Part shown: one piece after another, positions 41,285-51,308 of the stretch
Layout of the letters: each line of letters starts with the position of its first letter
How positions within the stretch are numbered: position 1 is the first letter of the stretch
Assembly: GCA_003214615.1 (NCBI GenBank)
Contig: QCLK01000002.1
Location: 140,903-204,902, forward strand
Length of the DNA: 64,000 nt
Direction: 5' to 3'
Source of the DNA: Pelagibacteraceae bacterium AG-414-E02
Lineage (GTDB): Bacteria; Pseudomonadota; Alphaproteobacteria; Pelagibacterales; Pelagibacteraceae
The notes under the pieces: model-generated
Databases searched by the model: none
What the model saw: only the letters and a program-made list of their open reading frames with translations
What the model was told of the DNA's origin: nothing
Translations under genes and position numbers: made by a program

Positions 41285-42094
41285 ATGACTAAAAATGTTT
41301 TGTTATCTATAATCTTTCATTCCGTAATGATTGTTATAACAGCATTGAGCTTGCCATTTATGAAAAGAGTTCCAATTGATTTACCACCAATTTTATCTGT
41401 TGATTTAATTCAAATTACTGACAAAACTAGTATTCCCTATGCAGCTAAAGCAGCGGAAACCTTAAAAAAAATAAAAGAGGACGAAAAAAGACTGGTTTCG
41501 GAGCAAGCACCTCCGTCTGAGAAAAAAAAAGAAAAACCGGATAGGATTCCATTACCAGAAGATTTAGATAAAGAAAAAAAAAAATTAGTTAAAAAAAAAC
41601 AAAATCCTGAAGAAATTAAAGAACAAATTAGACAAGCTTCTGAATTTGAAAAAAAAGAGCTTTTCGACCCTAACCAAATAGCTGCACTTATTGATAAATC
41701 AAAAGAAGAAAGTGCAGAAACACTAAAGAAAAATGAAAAGTTGACACAAAGTAGTGTAAAAACTTCCTTTGCTACCGGGTTAACGTTAAGTCAAGAGGAT
41801 GCTTTAAAGGCTCAAATTTTTGGCTGTTGGAGTTTGCCTCTAGGTTTACCTTACAAAGAGAATTTGTTGGTAAGAATAAAATTAAGACTAAAGCCTGATG
41901 GTAATGTTTTAAGGTCTGAAATATTAGATCATGCACGCATGAATCAACCTGGCCAAGGTTTTTATAAAGTTTTGGCTGAGAGTGCTTTGAGAGCAATAAG
42001 AATTTGCCAACCACTTAGAGTTCCACCAACCGGATATGAAAAATGGAAAGATTTACAGTTGAATTTTGATGCCAACGAAATGCTAAAGGGGTAA
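41285..42094 (+). CDS. tolA: TolA-like protein with TonB-type C-terminal domain
   Basis: 269 residues. An N-terminal signal-anchor helix ([21 protein letters not shown]) is followed by a short Lys/Glu/Pro-rich periplasmic linker (about 60-165) and a C-terminal domain of the TonB/TolA type ([43 protein letters not shown]). The linker is much shorter than the long helix of E. coli TolA (421 residues), as in other compact alphaproteobacteria. Position between tolR and tolB supports the call. Confidence 0.88.
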   Translation: MTKNVLLSIIFHSVMIVITALSLPFMKRVPIDLPPILSVDLIQITDKTSIPYAAKAAETLKKIKEDEKRLVSEQAPPSEKKKEKPDRIPLPEDLDKEKKKLVKKKQNPEEIKEQIRQASEFEKKELFDPNQIAALIDKSKEESAETLKKNEKLTQSSVKTSFATGLTLSQEDALKAQIFGCWSLPLGLPYKENLLVRIKLRLKPDGNVLRSEILDHARMNQPGQGFYKVLAESALRAIRICQPLRVPPTGYEKWKDLQLNFDANEMLKG

Positions 42095-42095
42095 T

Positions 42096-43439
42096 ATGAA
42101 AAAATTATTTTTAACTATTTTTTGTTTATTTATTTTTAATGTTAAAGCAATTGCATTAGTTGAAATTGATATTACAAGGGGAAATCTTGATCCTTTGCCA
42201 ATTGCAGTTTCTCCACTTTATGTAACACCTGGATCGTTAGACATAAAACAAGGCGATAAAATCATTAAAAATGTGGGAGAAGAAATTTCTAAAGTTATCG
42301 AATTAAATTTTAAACGATCAGGACTTTTTAATCCTTTAAAAAAAGATTCTTTTGTTCAAAAACCGGATATAGCTCATGTGAAACCAAGATTTGAAGATTG
42401 GAGACTAATAAAGGCACAAGCACTTATTACAGGCAAGGTTACAGTTTCAGAAGAAAGATTAAGAGCTGAATTTAGATTATGGGACACTGTTGCAGCAAAA
42501 GAAATGACTGCTTTAGCTTTTTCCACAACTCCTCAAAACTGGAGAAGAGTAGCACATATAATTTCTGATAAGATTTATGAAAGATTAACAGGAGAAGAAG
42601 GTTATTTTGATACTAGAATTATTTATGTTTCTGAAACTGGTGAAAAAACTCAAAGATTTAAAAAATTAGCTATAATGGATCAAGATGGAGCAAATGTTAA
42701 ATATTTAACATTAGGAAACGAATTAGTTCTTACACCAAGATTTAGTCCAACAAATCAATTAGTAACTTATTTATCTTATTTTAGAAATTTACCAAGAGTA
42801 TATTTACTTGATATTGAAACTGGAGTTCAGGAAGTTGTTGGTGATTTTCCTGGAATGACTTTTGCTCCAAGGTTTTCTCCTGATGGAAAAAAAATTATTA
42901 TGAGTTTTGCTAAAGATGGAAATTCAGATATTTATACAATGAATTTAGAAACAAGAGTTGTTGAAAAAATTACTGAACACACTTCTATAGATACTTCGCC
43001 TTCGTATTCACCAGATGGCAAATTTATTTGTTTTAATTCTGATAGAAGCGGGTTACAGCAGATTTATGTAATGAGAAGTGACGGTTCTAATGTGAAAAGA
43101 GTTACTTTTGGAAAAGGTTTGTATGGAACTCCTGTATGGTCACCTAGAGGGGATTTGATTGCATTTACAAAAGTCCATAAAGGTAGATTTTATATTGGTG
43201 TAATGAGACCTGATGGTAGTGGTGAAAGATTGTTAACAGAAAATTTTTATCAAGAAGCTCCTTCATGGTCACCCAATGGCAGAGTGTTAATTTTTTATAG
43301 AGAAACCAAAACAGATGCTGAAGGAAAAGGTTTTTCAGCTAAGCTATGGTCAATAGATTTAACTGGTTATAATGAGCGTTTAATAGAGACCGAAACCGAT
43401 GGGTCTGACCCATCCTGGTCTTCTTTGTTGTCAAAGTAG
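42096..43439 (+). CDS. tolB: TolB, periplasmic beta-propeller
   Basis: 447 residues. A signal peptide ([16 protein letters not shown]) leads to an N-terminal alpha/beta domain, then a six-bladed propeller with repeats such as [56 protein letters not shown] and [13 protein letters not shown]. TolB binds Pal and TolA in the periplasm. The gene starts 1 base after tolA. Confidence 0.97.
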   Translation: MKKLFLTIFCLFIFNVKAIALVEIDITRGNLDPLPIAVSPLYVTPGSLDIKQGDKIIKNVGEEISKVIELNFKRSGLFNPLKKDSFVQKPDIAHVKPRFEDWRLIKAQALITGKVTVSEERLRAEFRLWDTVAAKEMTALAFSTTPQNWRRVAHIISDKIYERLTGEEGYFDTRIIYVSETGEKTQRFKKLAIMDQDGANVKYLTLGNELVLTPRFSPTNQLVTYLSYFRNLPRVYLLDIETGVQEVVGDFPGMTFAPRFSPDGKKIIMSFAKDGNSDIYTMNLETRVVEKITEHTSIDTSPSYSPDGKFICFNSDRSGLQQIYVMRSDGSNVKRVTFGKGLYGTPVWSPRGDLIAFTKVHKGRFYIGVMRPDGSGERLLTENFYQEAPSWSPNGRVLIFYRETKTDAEGKGFSAKLWSIDLTGYNERLIETETDGSDPSWSSLLSK

Positions 43440-43454
43440 GCCTTAATTTAAGGC
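43440..43454 (+). other. Small palindrome between tolB and pal
   Basis: GCCTTA-ATT-TAAGGC begins right after the tolB stop. It could form a 6-pair hairpin but has no T-tract, so it is more likely an mRNA-stability or processing hairpin than a terminator. Its role is not established. Confidence 0.35.
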
Positions 43455-43548
43455 AAATTTAACTTGCAACTTGAACGTTATTTTGAAATATTAGTTGAGA
43501 TTTTTATTAATTTTTGAAAAGATTAAAATAAATAGGGAGAATTATCGT

Positions 43549-44031
43549 ATGAAATACGCAGCACATATAAAAAGAATTTTATTAGTCATCTTTGCAAGTA
43601 TGGCACTGACGGCTTGCGCTACGCAAAAAAAATCAACAGGAATGATGCAAGGTGATGTTTATACAGGAACAGATACAGTAGAATATTTAGCTACTGGAGT
43701 TAAAGACAGAGTTTTCTTTGCAACAAACAAATCAACATTAACAACTGCTTCAAGAGACACGCTGCGTAAACAAGCAGCTTGGATGAGAAAAAAAGGCAAA
43801 AGTCTTACATTTACAATTGAAGGTCATGCCGATGAAAGAGGCACAAGAGAATATAACTTAGCGTTAGGTGAAAGAAGAGCAAACGCTGTTAAAGACTATT
43901 TAATGACTTATGGTATTTCTGGAAACAGATTATCAGTAATAAGTTACGGAAAAGAAAGACCAGTAAACTCTGGATCTAATCCATTAGCTTGGTCACAGAA
44001 CAGAAGATCTGTAACGGTTAAAGCTAATTAA
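43549..44031 (+). CDS. pal: Pal, peptidoglycan-associated lipoprotein
   Basis: 160 residues from the chosen ATG at 43549, which has an AGGGAG ribosome site 8 bases upstream. A frame-extending ATG at 43495 would add 18 residues before the signal peptide and is rejected. The lipobox ends at Cys23 (LTAC). The OmpA-like domain has FATNKSTLT, IEGHADERGTREYNLALGERRANAVKDYL and SYGKERPVN, the residues that bind diaminopimelate-containing peptidoglycan. A strong terminator follows. Confidence 0.97.
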   Translation: MKYAAHIKRILLVIFASMALTACATQKKSTGMMQGDVYTGTDTVEYLATGVKDRVFFATNKSTLTTASRDTLRKQAAWMRKKGKSLTFTIEGHADERGTREYNLALGERRANAVKDYLMTYGISGNRLSVISYGKERPVNSGSNPLAWSQNRRSVTVKAN

Positions 44032-44060
44032 CTTATACAACATAATATATAAAAAAAAAT

Positions 44061-44094
44061 GACCCCCAGAATCAGTTTTGGGGGTCTTTTTTTT
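44061..44094 (+). terminator. Intrinsic terminator after pal
   Basis: GACCCCCAGAA, a 3-4 base loop, then TTTTGGGGGTC followed directly by eight T. The 7-pair GC-rich core is striking in such AT-rich DNA. It lies 29 bases after the pal stop and before cpoB. No other hairpin with a T-tract of this quality was seen in the window. Confidence 0.95.
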
Positions 44095-44126
44095 GCCATT
44101 TTTTTCTATAAGTATCAAAAATCAAG

Positions 44127-45089
44127 ATGAACAAAACTTTAATTTCTTTAACAAAAATATTTTTGTTTTTAATCGTATTTATATCTTTTTCAAATAAAAT
44201 TTATGGAGAAGAGTCTGACTCAATTTTAGAGACAATTGAAGCTTTGCAACAAGATATAAAAACACTCGAAAAAGCAGTTTATGCTCGAGATTCGGAAGTT
44301 GGTAGTTCAAATATAGCTTTGAGCGGTGACAGCAATGATGTGTTAACTAAGCATTTATTAAAATTATCAGAACTCGAAGAACAATTTAGAATTTTAACAA
44401 ATAATTTTGAGGAAATTAATTTTAAATTGGACAAATTATCAAGCAGAATAACTAAAGCACAAACAGATAATCAAATGCGTTTTCAAGATTTAGAGAGATC
44501 AGGCGTATCACAAGGTGAAGGTTCTGTTTCTAAAAAAAAGAAATTACCTGGTTCAGATGAACCTAAAGATCTTGGAGGAGTTTCAGATGCTGACGTTGCT
44601 TCTCTAGAGCAAGTTCAAAAAACACAATCGGTAGAATCTGTTGGGACTGTAGTCACTGAAAAAGCAGAAAGGGCTGAAAAAATTATTCCAGATGGTTCAC
44701 CCGAAGAACAATATGAGTTTGCAACAAGCTTTTTAAAAGTTGGTGATTATGAAACAGCAGAATTTGCTTTAAGACAATTTATTGATATTAATCCAAAACA
44801 TAAGCTTGCCGGTAACGCACAGTATTGGTACGGAGAAACTTTTAGAGTTAGACAACTTTATCAAGATGCAGCTACAGCATATTTAGATGGATATCAAAAA
44901 TATCCTGAGAGTGGCAAAGCTCCTATTAACTTGTTAAAGTTAGGAGTTATGTTAGTTCAGATAGGTGAAAAAGAACAAGGATGTTCTATGATTACTGGTC
45001 TCAAAGTGCAGTATCCAGAAGCTAATCAATCCGTTATACAGAAAGCGGAATACGAAAAGAAAAAATTTAATTGTGAAAAGAAAAGTTAG
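44127..45089 (+). CDS. cpoB: CpoB/YbgF, Tol-Pal system coordinator
   Basis: 320 residues. There is a signal peptide (IFLFLIVFISFSNKIYG), then a coiled-coil trimerisation segment (LETIEALQQDIKTLEKAVY, LEEQFRILTNNFEEINFKL), a low-complexity linker, and tetratricopeptide repeats (PEEQYEFATSFLKVGDYETAEFALRQF, AQYWYGETFRVRQLYQDAATAYL). CpoB links Tol-Pal to septal peptidoglycan synthesis in E. coli. It is separated from pal by the terminator but overlaps tilS by 17 bases. Confidence 0.93.
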   Translation: MNKTLISLTKIFLFLIVFISFSNKIYGEESDSILETIEALQQDIKTLEKAVYARDSEVGSSNIALSGDSNDVLTKHLLKLSELEEQFRILTNNFEEINFKLDKLSSRITKAQTDNQMRFQDLERSGVSQGEGSVSKKKKLPGSDEPKDLGGVSDADVASLEQVQKTQSVESVGTVVTEKAERAEKIIPDGSPEEQYEFATSFLKVGDYETAEFALRQFIDINPKHKLAGNAQYWYGETFRVRQLYQDAATAYLDGYQKYPESGKAPINLLKLGVMLVQIGEKEQGCSMITGLKVQYPEANQSVIQKAEYEKKKFNCEKKS

Positions 45090-46116
45090 GAAAAAGAAAT
45101 TATTAATTGATAATTCAAAAGTCAGAGAATTTTACTCAAAATTTAAAGCAGTAATTTGCAAAAATATTAAAAATAAGGATTTTGCACTAGCAGTTTCGGG
45201 TGGGCCAGATAGTTTGTGTTTAGCTTATTTTGGTAAAATATATCAGTCAGAATTTAAAAATAAGGTTCATTATTTAATCGTTAATCATAACTTAAGAAAA
45301 GAATCATCAGCGGAGGCTTTAAAGGTTAAAAAAATTTTAAAAAAAAAATATATAAATAGCAAAATTATTGAATGGAAAGGAAATGTACCAAAAAGCAATA
45401 TTCAAAAAAATGCTAGAGATATGAGATATTCTCTGCTTTCTGATTTTTGTATAAAAAACAACATAAAATATTTAATTACAGCACATCATTTAGATGATCA
45501 AATTGAGAATTTTTTTATAAGGTTATTAAGAGGAAGTGGATTAAAGGGATTATCTTCTATGTCAGAAATTGTCAATTATAACAAAAATTTAAAAATTGTT
45601 AGACCTCTTTTAAAATTAGAAAAAAAACAATTAAAATATGTAACGTTAAATTATTTTAAAAATTATATTAAGGATCCTTCAAATAATAATAAGAATTTTT
45701 TGCGTGTAAGAGTGCGAAAATATAGACGTGATATGGAAAGAGAAGGATTGGATACTAGAAAAATAATTAAAACAGTTAATAATCTTTTATCAGCTAGTAA
45801 AGCTATAAATTTTTATAAAAATAAGGCTATTAATAAATATGTATCATTTTTGTCAGGACAAAAATGTATTATAAACAAAAAGATATTTTCTGAAGAAGCA
45901 GATGAAATTATTTTTAAATCATTTTCTGATGTTTTGTCACTTGTTTCAGAAACATATTATCCGCCAAGATCTAAAAAAATTTTAAACTTGATTGGTCGCC
46001 TTAAAAAAGGCAAGTTCAATAAATCCACTTTAGGGGGATGTCTTGTGGAAAAAAATGATAACTTTATTTCAATTTCAAAAGAACAAAAGGTCAAAAAAAT
46101 GTCATTAAGGCTATAA
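45073..46116 (+). CDS. tilS: tRNA(Ile)-lysidine synthetase
   Basis: Modifies C34 of the CAU tRNA-Ile so that it reads AUA, a very common codon in this AT-rich DNA. The PP-loop motif SGGPDS is at residues 42-47, with VNHNLRKES and the family block HHLDDQIENFFIRLLRGSGLKGLSSM. 347 residues. It begins with GTG inside the end of cpoB. Confidence 0.94.
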   Translation: MKRKVRKKKLLIDNSKVREFYSKFKAVICKNIKNKDFALAVSGGPDSLCLAYFGKIYQSEFKNKVHYLIVNHNLRKESSAEALKVKKILKKKYINSKIIEWKGNVPKSNIQKNARDMRYSLLSDFCIKNNIKYLITAHHLDDQIENFFIRLLRGSGLKGLSSMSEIVNYNKNLKIVRPLLKLEKKQLKYVTLNYFKNYIKDPSNNNKNFLRVRVRKYRRDMEREGLDTRKIIKTVNNLLSASKAINFYKNKAINKYVSFLSGQKCIINKKIFSEEADEIIFKSFSDVLSLVSETYYPPRSKKILNLIGRLKKGKFNKSTLGGCLVEKNDNFISISKEQKVKKMSLRL

Positions 46117-46191
46117 AACCCAATATTTTCTTAGACAATGTGCTTAAATGCTACTTGTTTAGTTAAAAATAATGATTATCTTTATTATCAT

Positions 46192-48078
46192 ATGAATCTG
46201 AAGAATTTAATGATGTGGGGTGTCATAATCTTTTTAATAGTTGGTCTTTTTCAACTATTTCAAAACCCTGATCGTGTTGTTTCCGGAAACAAAATTGCAT
46301 TTTCAAACTTTTTAAAAAACGTTGAAGATGGAAGAGTGGTTCAAGTAGAAATTAAAGGAAATAATATTGATGGAGTTTTGTCTGATGGAACTGTTTTTAG
46401 CACTTATGCTCCCAATGATCCAAATCTTGTTGAAAAATTAACTTCAAAAGGAGTTAGCATAACCGCTTCTCCACAGGAAGATAAAATGCCATCCTTGCTT
46501 GGAGTTCTTCTGTCGTGGTTCCCAATGCTTTTGCTTATTGGTGTGTGGATATTTTTTATGAGACAAATGCAAGGAGGAAAAGGTGGAGCTATGGGTTTCG
46601 GTAAATCAAAAGCTAGACTTTTAACCGAAACAAAAGGAAGAAAAACTTTTAATGATGTTGCTGGAATTGATGAAGCTAAAGAAGAAGTAGAAGAAATAGT
46701 CGAATTTTTAAAGGACCCAAAAAAATATAGAAGATTAGGAGGAAAGATTCCAAAAGGCGCGCTTTTAATTGGACCTCCTGGTACAGGAAAAACTTTGCTT
46801 GCTAGAGCAATAGCAGGTGAAGCAGATGTACCTTTTTTTACAATTACAGGATCAGATTTTGTTGAGATGTTTGTAGGCGTTGGAGCTTCAAGAGTAAGAG
46901 ATATGATGGAGCAAGGAAAAAAAAATGCCCCTTGCATTATTTTCATAGACGAAATCGATGCTGTAGGAAGAAGTAGAGGAGCTGGACTTGGCGGAGGAAA
47001 TGATGAAAGAGAGCAAACATTAAACCAATTACTTGCCGAGATGGATGGTTTTGATACTCATGAAGGAGTAATAGTTATAGCAGCAACTAATAGACCTGAT
47101 GTTTTAGATCCTGCTTTATTAAGACCAGGAAGATTTGACAGGCAAATTGTTGTACCCAATCCTGATATAGTTGGTAGAGAAGCTATTCTAAAAGTGCATA
47201 TTAAAAGTATTAATACTGGACCAGATGTTAAGTTAAGAGTGATTGCTAGAGGAACCCCAGGATTTTCTGGAGCTGATTTAGCAAACTTATGTAATGAGTC
47301 TGCTTTATTAGCTGCAAGAAAAAATAAGAGAATAGTAACAATGTCAGATATTGAAGAAGCTAAAGATAAAGTAATGATGGGAGCTGAAAGAAGATCTATG
47401 GTTATGACAGATGAGGATAAAAAATTAACAGCCTATCATGAAGGAGGTCATGCAATTGTTGCCTTAAATGAACAAGCTTCTGATCCTATACATAAAGCCA
47501 CAATTATACCTAGAGGAAGAGCTTTGGGTGTAGTTTGGACGTTACCAGAAAGAGATAAATATTCTAACACTAGAGAATATCTAGAAGCTAATATTTCCAA
47601 AGCTATGGGTGGAAGAGTTGCGGAAGAAATGATTTTCGGACATGACAAGGTGACTTCCGGCGCTTCATCTGACATTCAAATGGCCACAAAGCTTGCCAAA
47701 GATATGGTTACTAAATTTGGAATGAGTAAAGATCTTGGTCCGTTAACTTATGGAGCTAACGAGGACGAAGTTTTCCTTGGAAGACAAATAACTAGACAAG
47801 AACATATGTCAGAAGAAACTGCAAAAAAGGTTGATGCAGAAGTTAAAAAAATTGTTGATGCTGGCTATGAAAGAGCAAAAAAAATTCTTTCAGAAAAACT
47901 TGATGATTTGCATAAGCTGGCAAAAGCTCTGCTTGTATATGAAACATTAAGCGGAGAAGAAATAAAAGATCTAATATATAAAGGTATTAGCCCACAACTT
48001 CCAACCGCAGAAGATAAAGATACTGAAGAATCTTCAGTTTTGGGATCTTTAGGTTTGAAACCAAAACCTGCACATTAA
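46192..48078 (+). CDS. ftsH: FtsH, membrane AAA+ zinc protease
   Basis: 628 residues from the ATG at 46192. The frame extends upstream to 46138, but the added 18 residues precede the normal [10 protein letters not shown] start and first helix. Two transmembrane helices flank a periplasmic domain. The AAA module has GPPGTGKT (near 194-201), [11 protein letters not shown] and [18 protein letters not shown]. The zinc motif is HEGGH at 416-420. FtsH degrades membrane proteins and, in enterobacteria, RpoH and LpxC, both encoded in this window. tilS-ftsH is a common pair. Confidence 0.97.
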   Translation: MNLKNLMMWGVIIFLIVGLFQLFQNPDRVVSGNKIAFSNFLKNVEDGRVVQVEIKGNNIDGVLSDGTVFSTYAPNDPNLVEKLTSKGVSITASPQEDKMPSLLGVLLSWFPMLLLIGVWIFFMRQMQGGKGGAMGFGKSKARLLTETKGRKTFNDVAGIDEAKEEVEEIVEFLKDPKKYRRLGGKIPKGALLIGPPGTGKTLLARAIAGEADVPFFTITGSDFVEMFVGVGASRVRDMMEQGKKNAPCIIFIDEIDAVGRSRGAGLGGGNDEREQTLNQLLAEMDGFDTHEGVIVIAATNRPDVLDPALLRPGRFDRQIVVPNPDIVGREAILKVHIKSINTGPDVKLRVIARGTPGFSGADLANLCNESALLAARKNKRIVTMSDIEEAKDKVMMGAERRSMVMTDEDKKLTAYHEGGHAIVALNEQASDPIHKATIIPRGRALGVVWTLPERDKYSNTREYLEANISKAMGGRVAEEMIFGHDKVTSGASSDIQMATKLAKDMVTKFGMSKDLGPLTYGANEDEVFLGRQITRQEHMSEETAKKVDAEVKKIVDAGYERAKKILSEKLDDLHKLAKALLVYETLSGEEIKDLIYKGISPQLPTAEDKDTEESSVLGSLGLKPKPAH

Positions 48079-48084
48079 ACTTTA

Positions 48085-49161
48085 ATGCGAAAATATTACA
48101 CAAGACCGTGTAATTTCCACTATGGAAATTATGCGAAGGATCTAGTTAAAAATAAAAAGGCGCTACCTTTAGCGGGTAATTCACATATAGTATTTGATCA
48201 AATAGAGATTTTTAAAAGAAAAAAAGGAAAAATAACTCAGAGTAAAACTTATTCAATCAATGAATACAAAACTTTAAAGAAAGATATAAAATCTTCTATT
48301 GAAAGTGATTTAAAAAAAATAATTTCAAAAAGGAAAGATATTTGTGAAATTAAATTTAATGAACCACAAATTATGGGTGTTCTTAACATAACACCAGATA
48401 GTTTTTCTGATGGTGGTTTATTTTTTGATAAAACTAAAGCATACAATCAAGCAAACCAAATGGTTAACGATGGTGCAAAAATCATTGATGTTGGAGGAGA
48501 ATCAACTCGACCTGGATCAGAAACAATTGATCAAGAAGAAGAGTGGAAAAGAGTAGCTGATACTATTTTTAAAATTAAAAAAAATTTTCCAAAAACAATT
48601 ATTTCTTTAGATACAAGGAAATCGTATGTAATGAAAAAAGGTGTAGAATATGGAGTTAATATTATCAATGATGTCTCTGGTTTGAACTTTGATAAAAAAT
48701 CTTTTGATATTATTAGTTCAAAAAAAATTCCTTTTGTTTTGCACCATATGCAAGGTACACCAAATACGATGCAGAAAAACCCAAAGTATGATGATGTATT
48801 ATTAGATATTTATGATTTTTTTGAGGAAAAAATTAATTTTTGTATAAAAAAAAATTACAAAAAAGAATTTATAATAGTGGATCCAGGTATTGGCTTTGGA
48901 AAGAATCTTGATCATAACTTAAGAATTATGTCCAAAATTTCAATATTTCACAGTTTGGGGTGTCCAGTATTAATAGGAACTTCCAGAAAAAGATTTATTG
49001 AACATATAGTAACAAAATTTGATACTCCAGATCGAACTGGAGGTACATTAGCATCAGTGTTGTATGGACTTTCTCAAGGAGTTCAGCTATTCAGAGTTCA
49101 TAATGTAAAAGAAATAAATCAAGGTATTTTGGTTTTTAACAAAATTTTAAATACAAATTAA
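48085..49161 (+). CDS. folP: Dihydropteroate synthase
   Basis: Condenses p-aminobenzoate with the pterin pyrophosphate in folate synthesis. The TIM-barrel starts at about residue 92: MGVLNITPDSFSDGG (pterin loop), DVGGESTRPGSE, IISLDTRKS, IINDVSGL, HHMQGTPNTMQ and GTSRKRF. An N-terminal extension of about 90 residues (ending FNEPQI) is of the kind seen in alphaproteobacterial FolP, with PLAGNSHIVFDQIEIFKR. Length 358 residues. It follows ftsH by 6 bases and precedes glmM by 3, the usual alphaproteobacterial order. Confidence 0.95.
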   Translation: MRKYYTRPCNFHYGNYAKDLVKNKKALPLAGNSHIVFDQIEIFKRKKGKITQSKTYSINEYKTLKKDIKSSIESDLKKIISKRKDICEIKFNEPQIMGVLNITPDSFSDGGLFFDKTKAYNQANQMVNDGAKIIDVGGESTRPGSETIDQEEEWKRVADTIFKIKKNFPKTIISLDTRKSYVMKKGVEYGVNIINDVSGLNFDKKSFDIISSKKIPFVLHHMQGTPNTMQKNPKYDDVLLDIYDFFEEKINFCIKKNYKKEFIIVDPGIGFGKNLDHNLRIMSKISIFHSLGCPVLIGTSRKRFIEHIVTKFDTPDRTGGTLASVLYGLSQGVQLFRVHNVKEINQGILVFNKILNTN

Positions 49162-49164
49162 TTC

Positions 49165-50499
49165 ATGAGCAATAAATATTTCGGAACAGATGGTATTAGA
49201 GGTACCGTCAACCAAGGTAATATTACAGGTGAAAAATTTTTTAACTTTGGTCTTGCTGCAGCAACTTATTTTAAAAATCAAAAAAAAAGTAAGCAAATTG
49301 CAATTATAGCTAAAGATACAAGATTATCTGGCTATACCTTAGAACCAGCATTGGTTTCAGGATTAACCTCTGGAGGAATGCATGTTTTTACATTAGGGCC
49401 TTTACCAACCAATGGACTTGCTATGTTAACAAAATCTATGAAAGCAAACATGGGCATTATGATTACCGCATCACATAATCCTTATTATGATAATGGACTT
49501 AAATTGTTTGGGCCAGATGGAATGAAACTATCTGATAAAATAGAACACAAAATTGAAAAATTAATAGATGCTAAAAAAACAAAACAACTTGCAAATCCAA
49601 AATTGTTTGGCAGAGTTAAAAGACTCGAAAATGGCAATGATAGATATATCAAAATATTAAAAAAAAATTTTCCAAATAATTTTAAGTTAAAAAGAACAAA
49701 GATAGTTTTAGATTGTGCTAATGGAGCTGGATATATAGCTGCCCCAAAATTATTAAAAGAGCTTGGAGCCAAGGTTTTTTCAATTGGTGTGAATCCTAAT
49801 GGGTTTAATATTAATTATAAATGTGGATCTACTTATCCATACAAAATTCAAGCTGCTGTAAAAAAATATAAGGCACATGTTGGCATCTCCTTCGACGGTG
49901 ATGCTGATAGGATAATCATGTGTGATGAAAAAGGTAAAATTATCGATGGTGATCAAATCATTGCAATGCTTGCTCGTAGATGGAAATTAAAAAAAATTTT
50001 AAAAGGTGGGGTGATTGGAACTTTAATGTCTAATTATGGATTACAAAATTTTCTAAGAAATGAAAAAATTAAATTTTATAGATCTAATGTAGGAGATAGA
50101 TATGTCAAAGAAAAAATGAAAAAATTAAATTTTAACCTAGGAGGAGAGCAATCTGGACATATAATTCTTGGGAAATTCGCAACAACTGGAGATGGTTTAA
50201 TGGTTGCATTGGAAGTTCTTTTCTCATTGAGAAAAGGGAAAAGAGCAAGTGAATTACTTAATATTTTTAAGCCATTGCCACAAATTTTGGAAAACATAAC
50301 AGTTAAAGATAAAAATGTTATTAACAAATCTAAATGTAAAAAAGCAATTAAACATGCAAATAGGTTAATGAATGGCCATGGAAGATTGTTGATAAGAAAG
50401 TCTGGCACAGAGCCGAAGATAAGAATTATGGGCGAGTCCAACGAAAAAAATTTAATTTTAAAATGTATAAATATAATTAAGAGATCAATAAAAAGGTGA
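49165..50499 (+). CDS. glmM: Phosphoglucosamine mutase
   Basis: Makes glucosamine-1-phosphate for UDP-GlcNAc, feeding the Mur pathway and lipid A. YFGTDGIRG at the start, the phosphoserine loop MITASHNPYYDNGLKLFGPDG, the metal loop SFDGDADRIIM, GGEQSGHIIL for sugar binding, and RKSGTEPKIRIMGE at the C-terminus are all present. 444 residues, full length. The stop overlaps the GTG start of thiD. Confidence 0.97.
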   Translation: MSNKYFGTDGIRGTVNQGNITGEKFFNFGLAAATYFKNQKKSKQIAIIAKDTRLSGYTLEPALVSGLTSGGMHVFTLGPLPTNGLAMLTKSMKANMGIMITASHNPYYDNGLKLFGPDGMKLSDKIEHKIEKLIDAKKTKQLANPKLFGRVKRLENGNDRYIKILKKNFPNNFKLKRTKIVLDCANGAGYIAAPKLLKELGAKVFSIGVNPNGFNINYKCGSTYPYKIQAAVKKYKAHVGISFDGDADRIIMCDEKGKIIDGDQIIAMLARRWKLKKILKGGVIGTLMSNYGLQNFLRNEKIKFYRSNVGDRYVKEKMKKLNFNLGGEQSGHIILGKFATTGDGLMVALEVLFSLRKGKRASELLNIFKPLPQILENITVKDKNVINKSKCKKAIKHANRLMNGHGRLLIRKSGTEPKIRIMGESNEKNLILKCINIIKRSIKR

Positions 50500-51308
50500 A
50501 GATTAGATCAAAAGTTTTAATAATTGCTGGCTCTGATTCTTCGGGAGGAGCAGGTATACAAGCTGATATTAAAACTGTGACAGCACTTGGTTCCTATGCA
50601 ATGACTGCTATAACAGCAGTGACAGCTCAAAATACACAAGGTGTAAAAAAAATTATCCCCATTTCTAAAGCGGTTGTAGAAAAACAAATTAAAATGATTT
50701 TGGATGACATTGGTACTCACGCAGTAAAAATAGGAATGTTACATAATTCAGAGATAATACAGACTGTTTACAAAACTTTGAAAAAATACAAATCCAAAAA
50801 TATTGTTCTAGATCCGGTAATGATTGCCAAAGGTGGCGCAAAATTAATTAGCGATAATTCAATTAAAAATTTAAAAAAAATAATTTTTCCTCTGTGTACT
50901 TTAGTTACACCTAATATTCCAGAAGCGGAAGTATTAACTGGATATTCAATTTTAAATAAGGAAGATATGATTAAGGCAGCAAAAAAAATTCTCAGCATGG
51001 GACCAAAAAATGTGCTATTAAAGGGCGGTCATCTGAAAAATAAAATGATTTTTGATATTTTAGCAACAAAAAAAGGAATTAAGGTTTTTAAAAAAAGAAA
51101 AATCAGGACAAAAAACACACATGGAACAGGTTGTACTTTGTCTTCTGCTCTTGCAACGAATTTATCCCAAAAGAGAAATATAATTAAATCATGTAAACTC
51201 TCTTTAAAATATGTAGACAAAGCAATAATTTCAGCACCTGGTTATGGAAAAGGATTTGGGCCACTAAATCATTTAGTTTCACTTAATTTAAAAAATATCA
51301 ATGTCTAA
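50496..51308 (+). CDS. thiD: HMP / HMP-phosphate kinase
   Basis: 270 residues, ribokinase fold, phosphorylating hydroxymethylpyrimidine (phosphate) for thiamine. Motifs: [55 protein letters not shown] and the ATP/anion hole [15 protein letters not shown]. The start is GTG at 50496 in the glmM stop region. It overlaps purA by 8 bases. Together with thiE it suggests thiamine assembly from precursors. Confidence 0.95.
   Translation: MKIRSKVLIIAGSDSSGGAGIQADIKTVTALGSYAMTAITAVTAQNTQGVKKIIPISKAVVEKQIKMILDDIGTHAVKIGMLHNSEIIQTVYKTLKKYKSKNIVLDPVMIAKGGAKLISDNSIKNLKKIIFPLCTLVTPNIPEAEVLTGYSILNKEDMIKAAKKILSMGPKNVLLKGGHLKNKMIFDILATKKGIKVFKKRKIRTKNTHGTGCTLSSALATNLSQKRNIIKSCKLSLKYVDKAIISAPGYGKGFGPLNHLVSLNLKNINV

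Noticed and set aside
43495..43548. Longer start for Pal
   Set aside because: It would put 18 residues before the signal peptide; the ATG at 43549 has a clear ribosome-binding site.
46138..46191. Longer start for FtsH
   Set aside because: The added residues precede the normal N-terminal anchor and have no family match; the ATG at 46192 fits.
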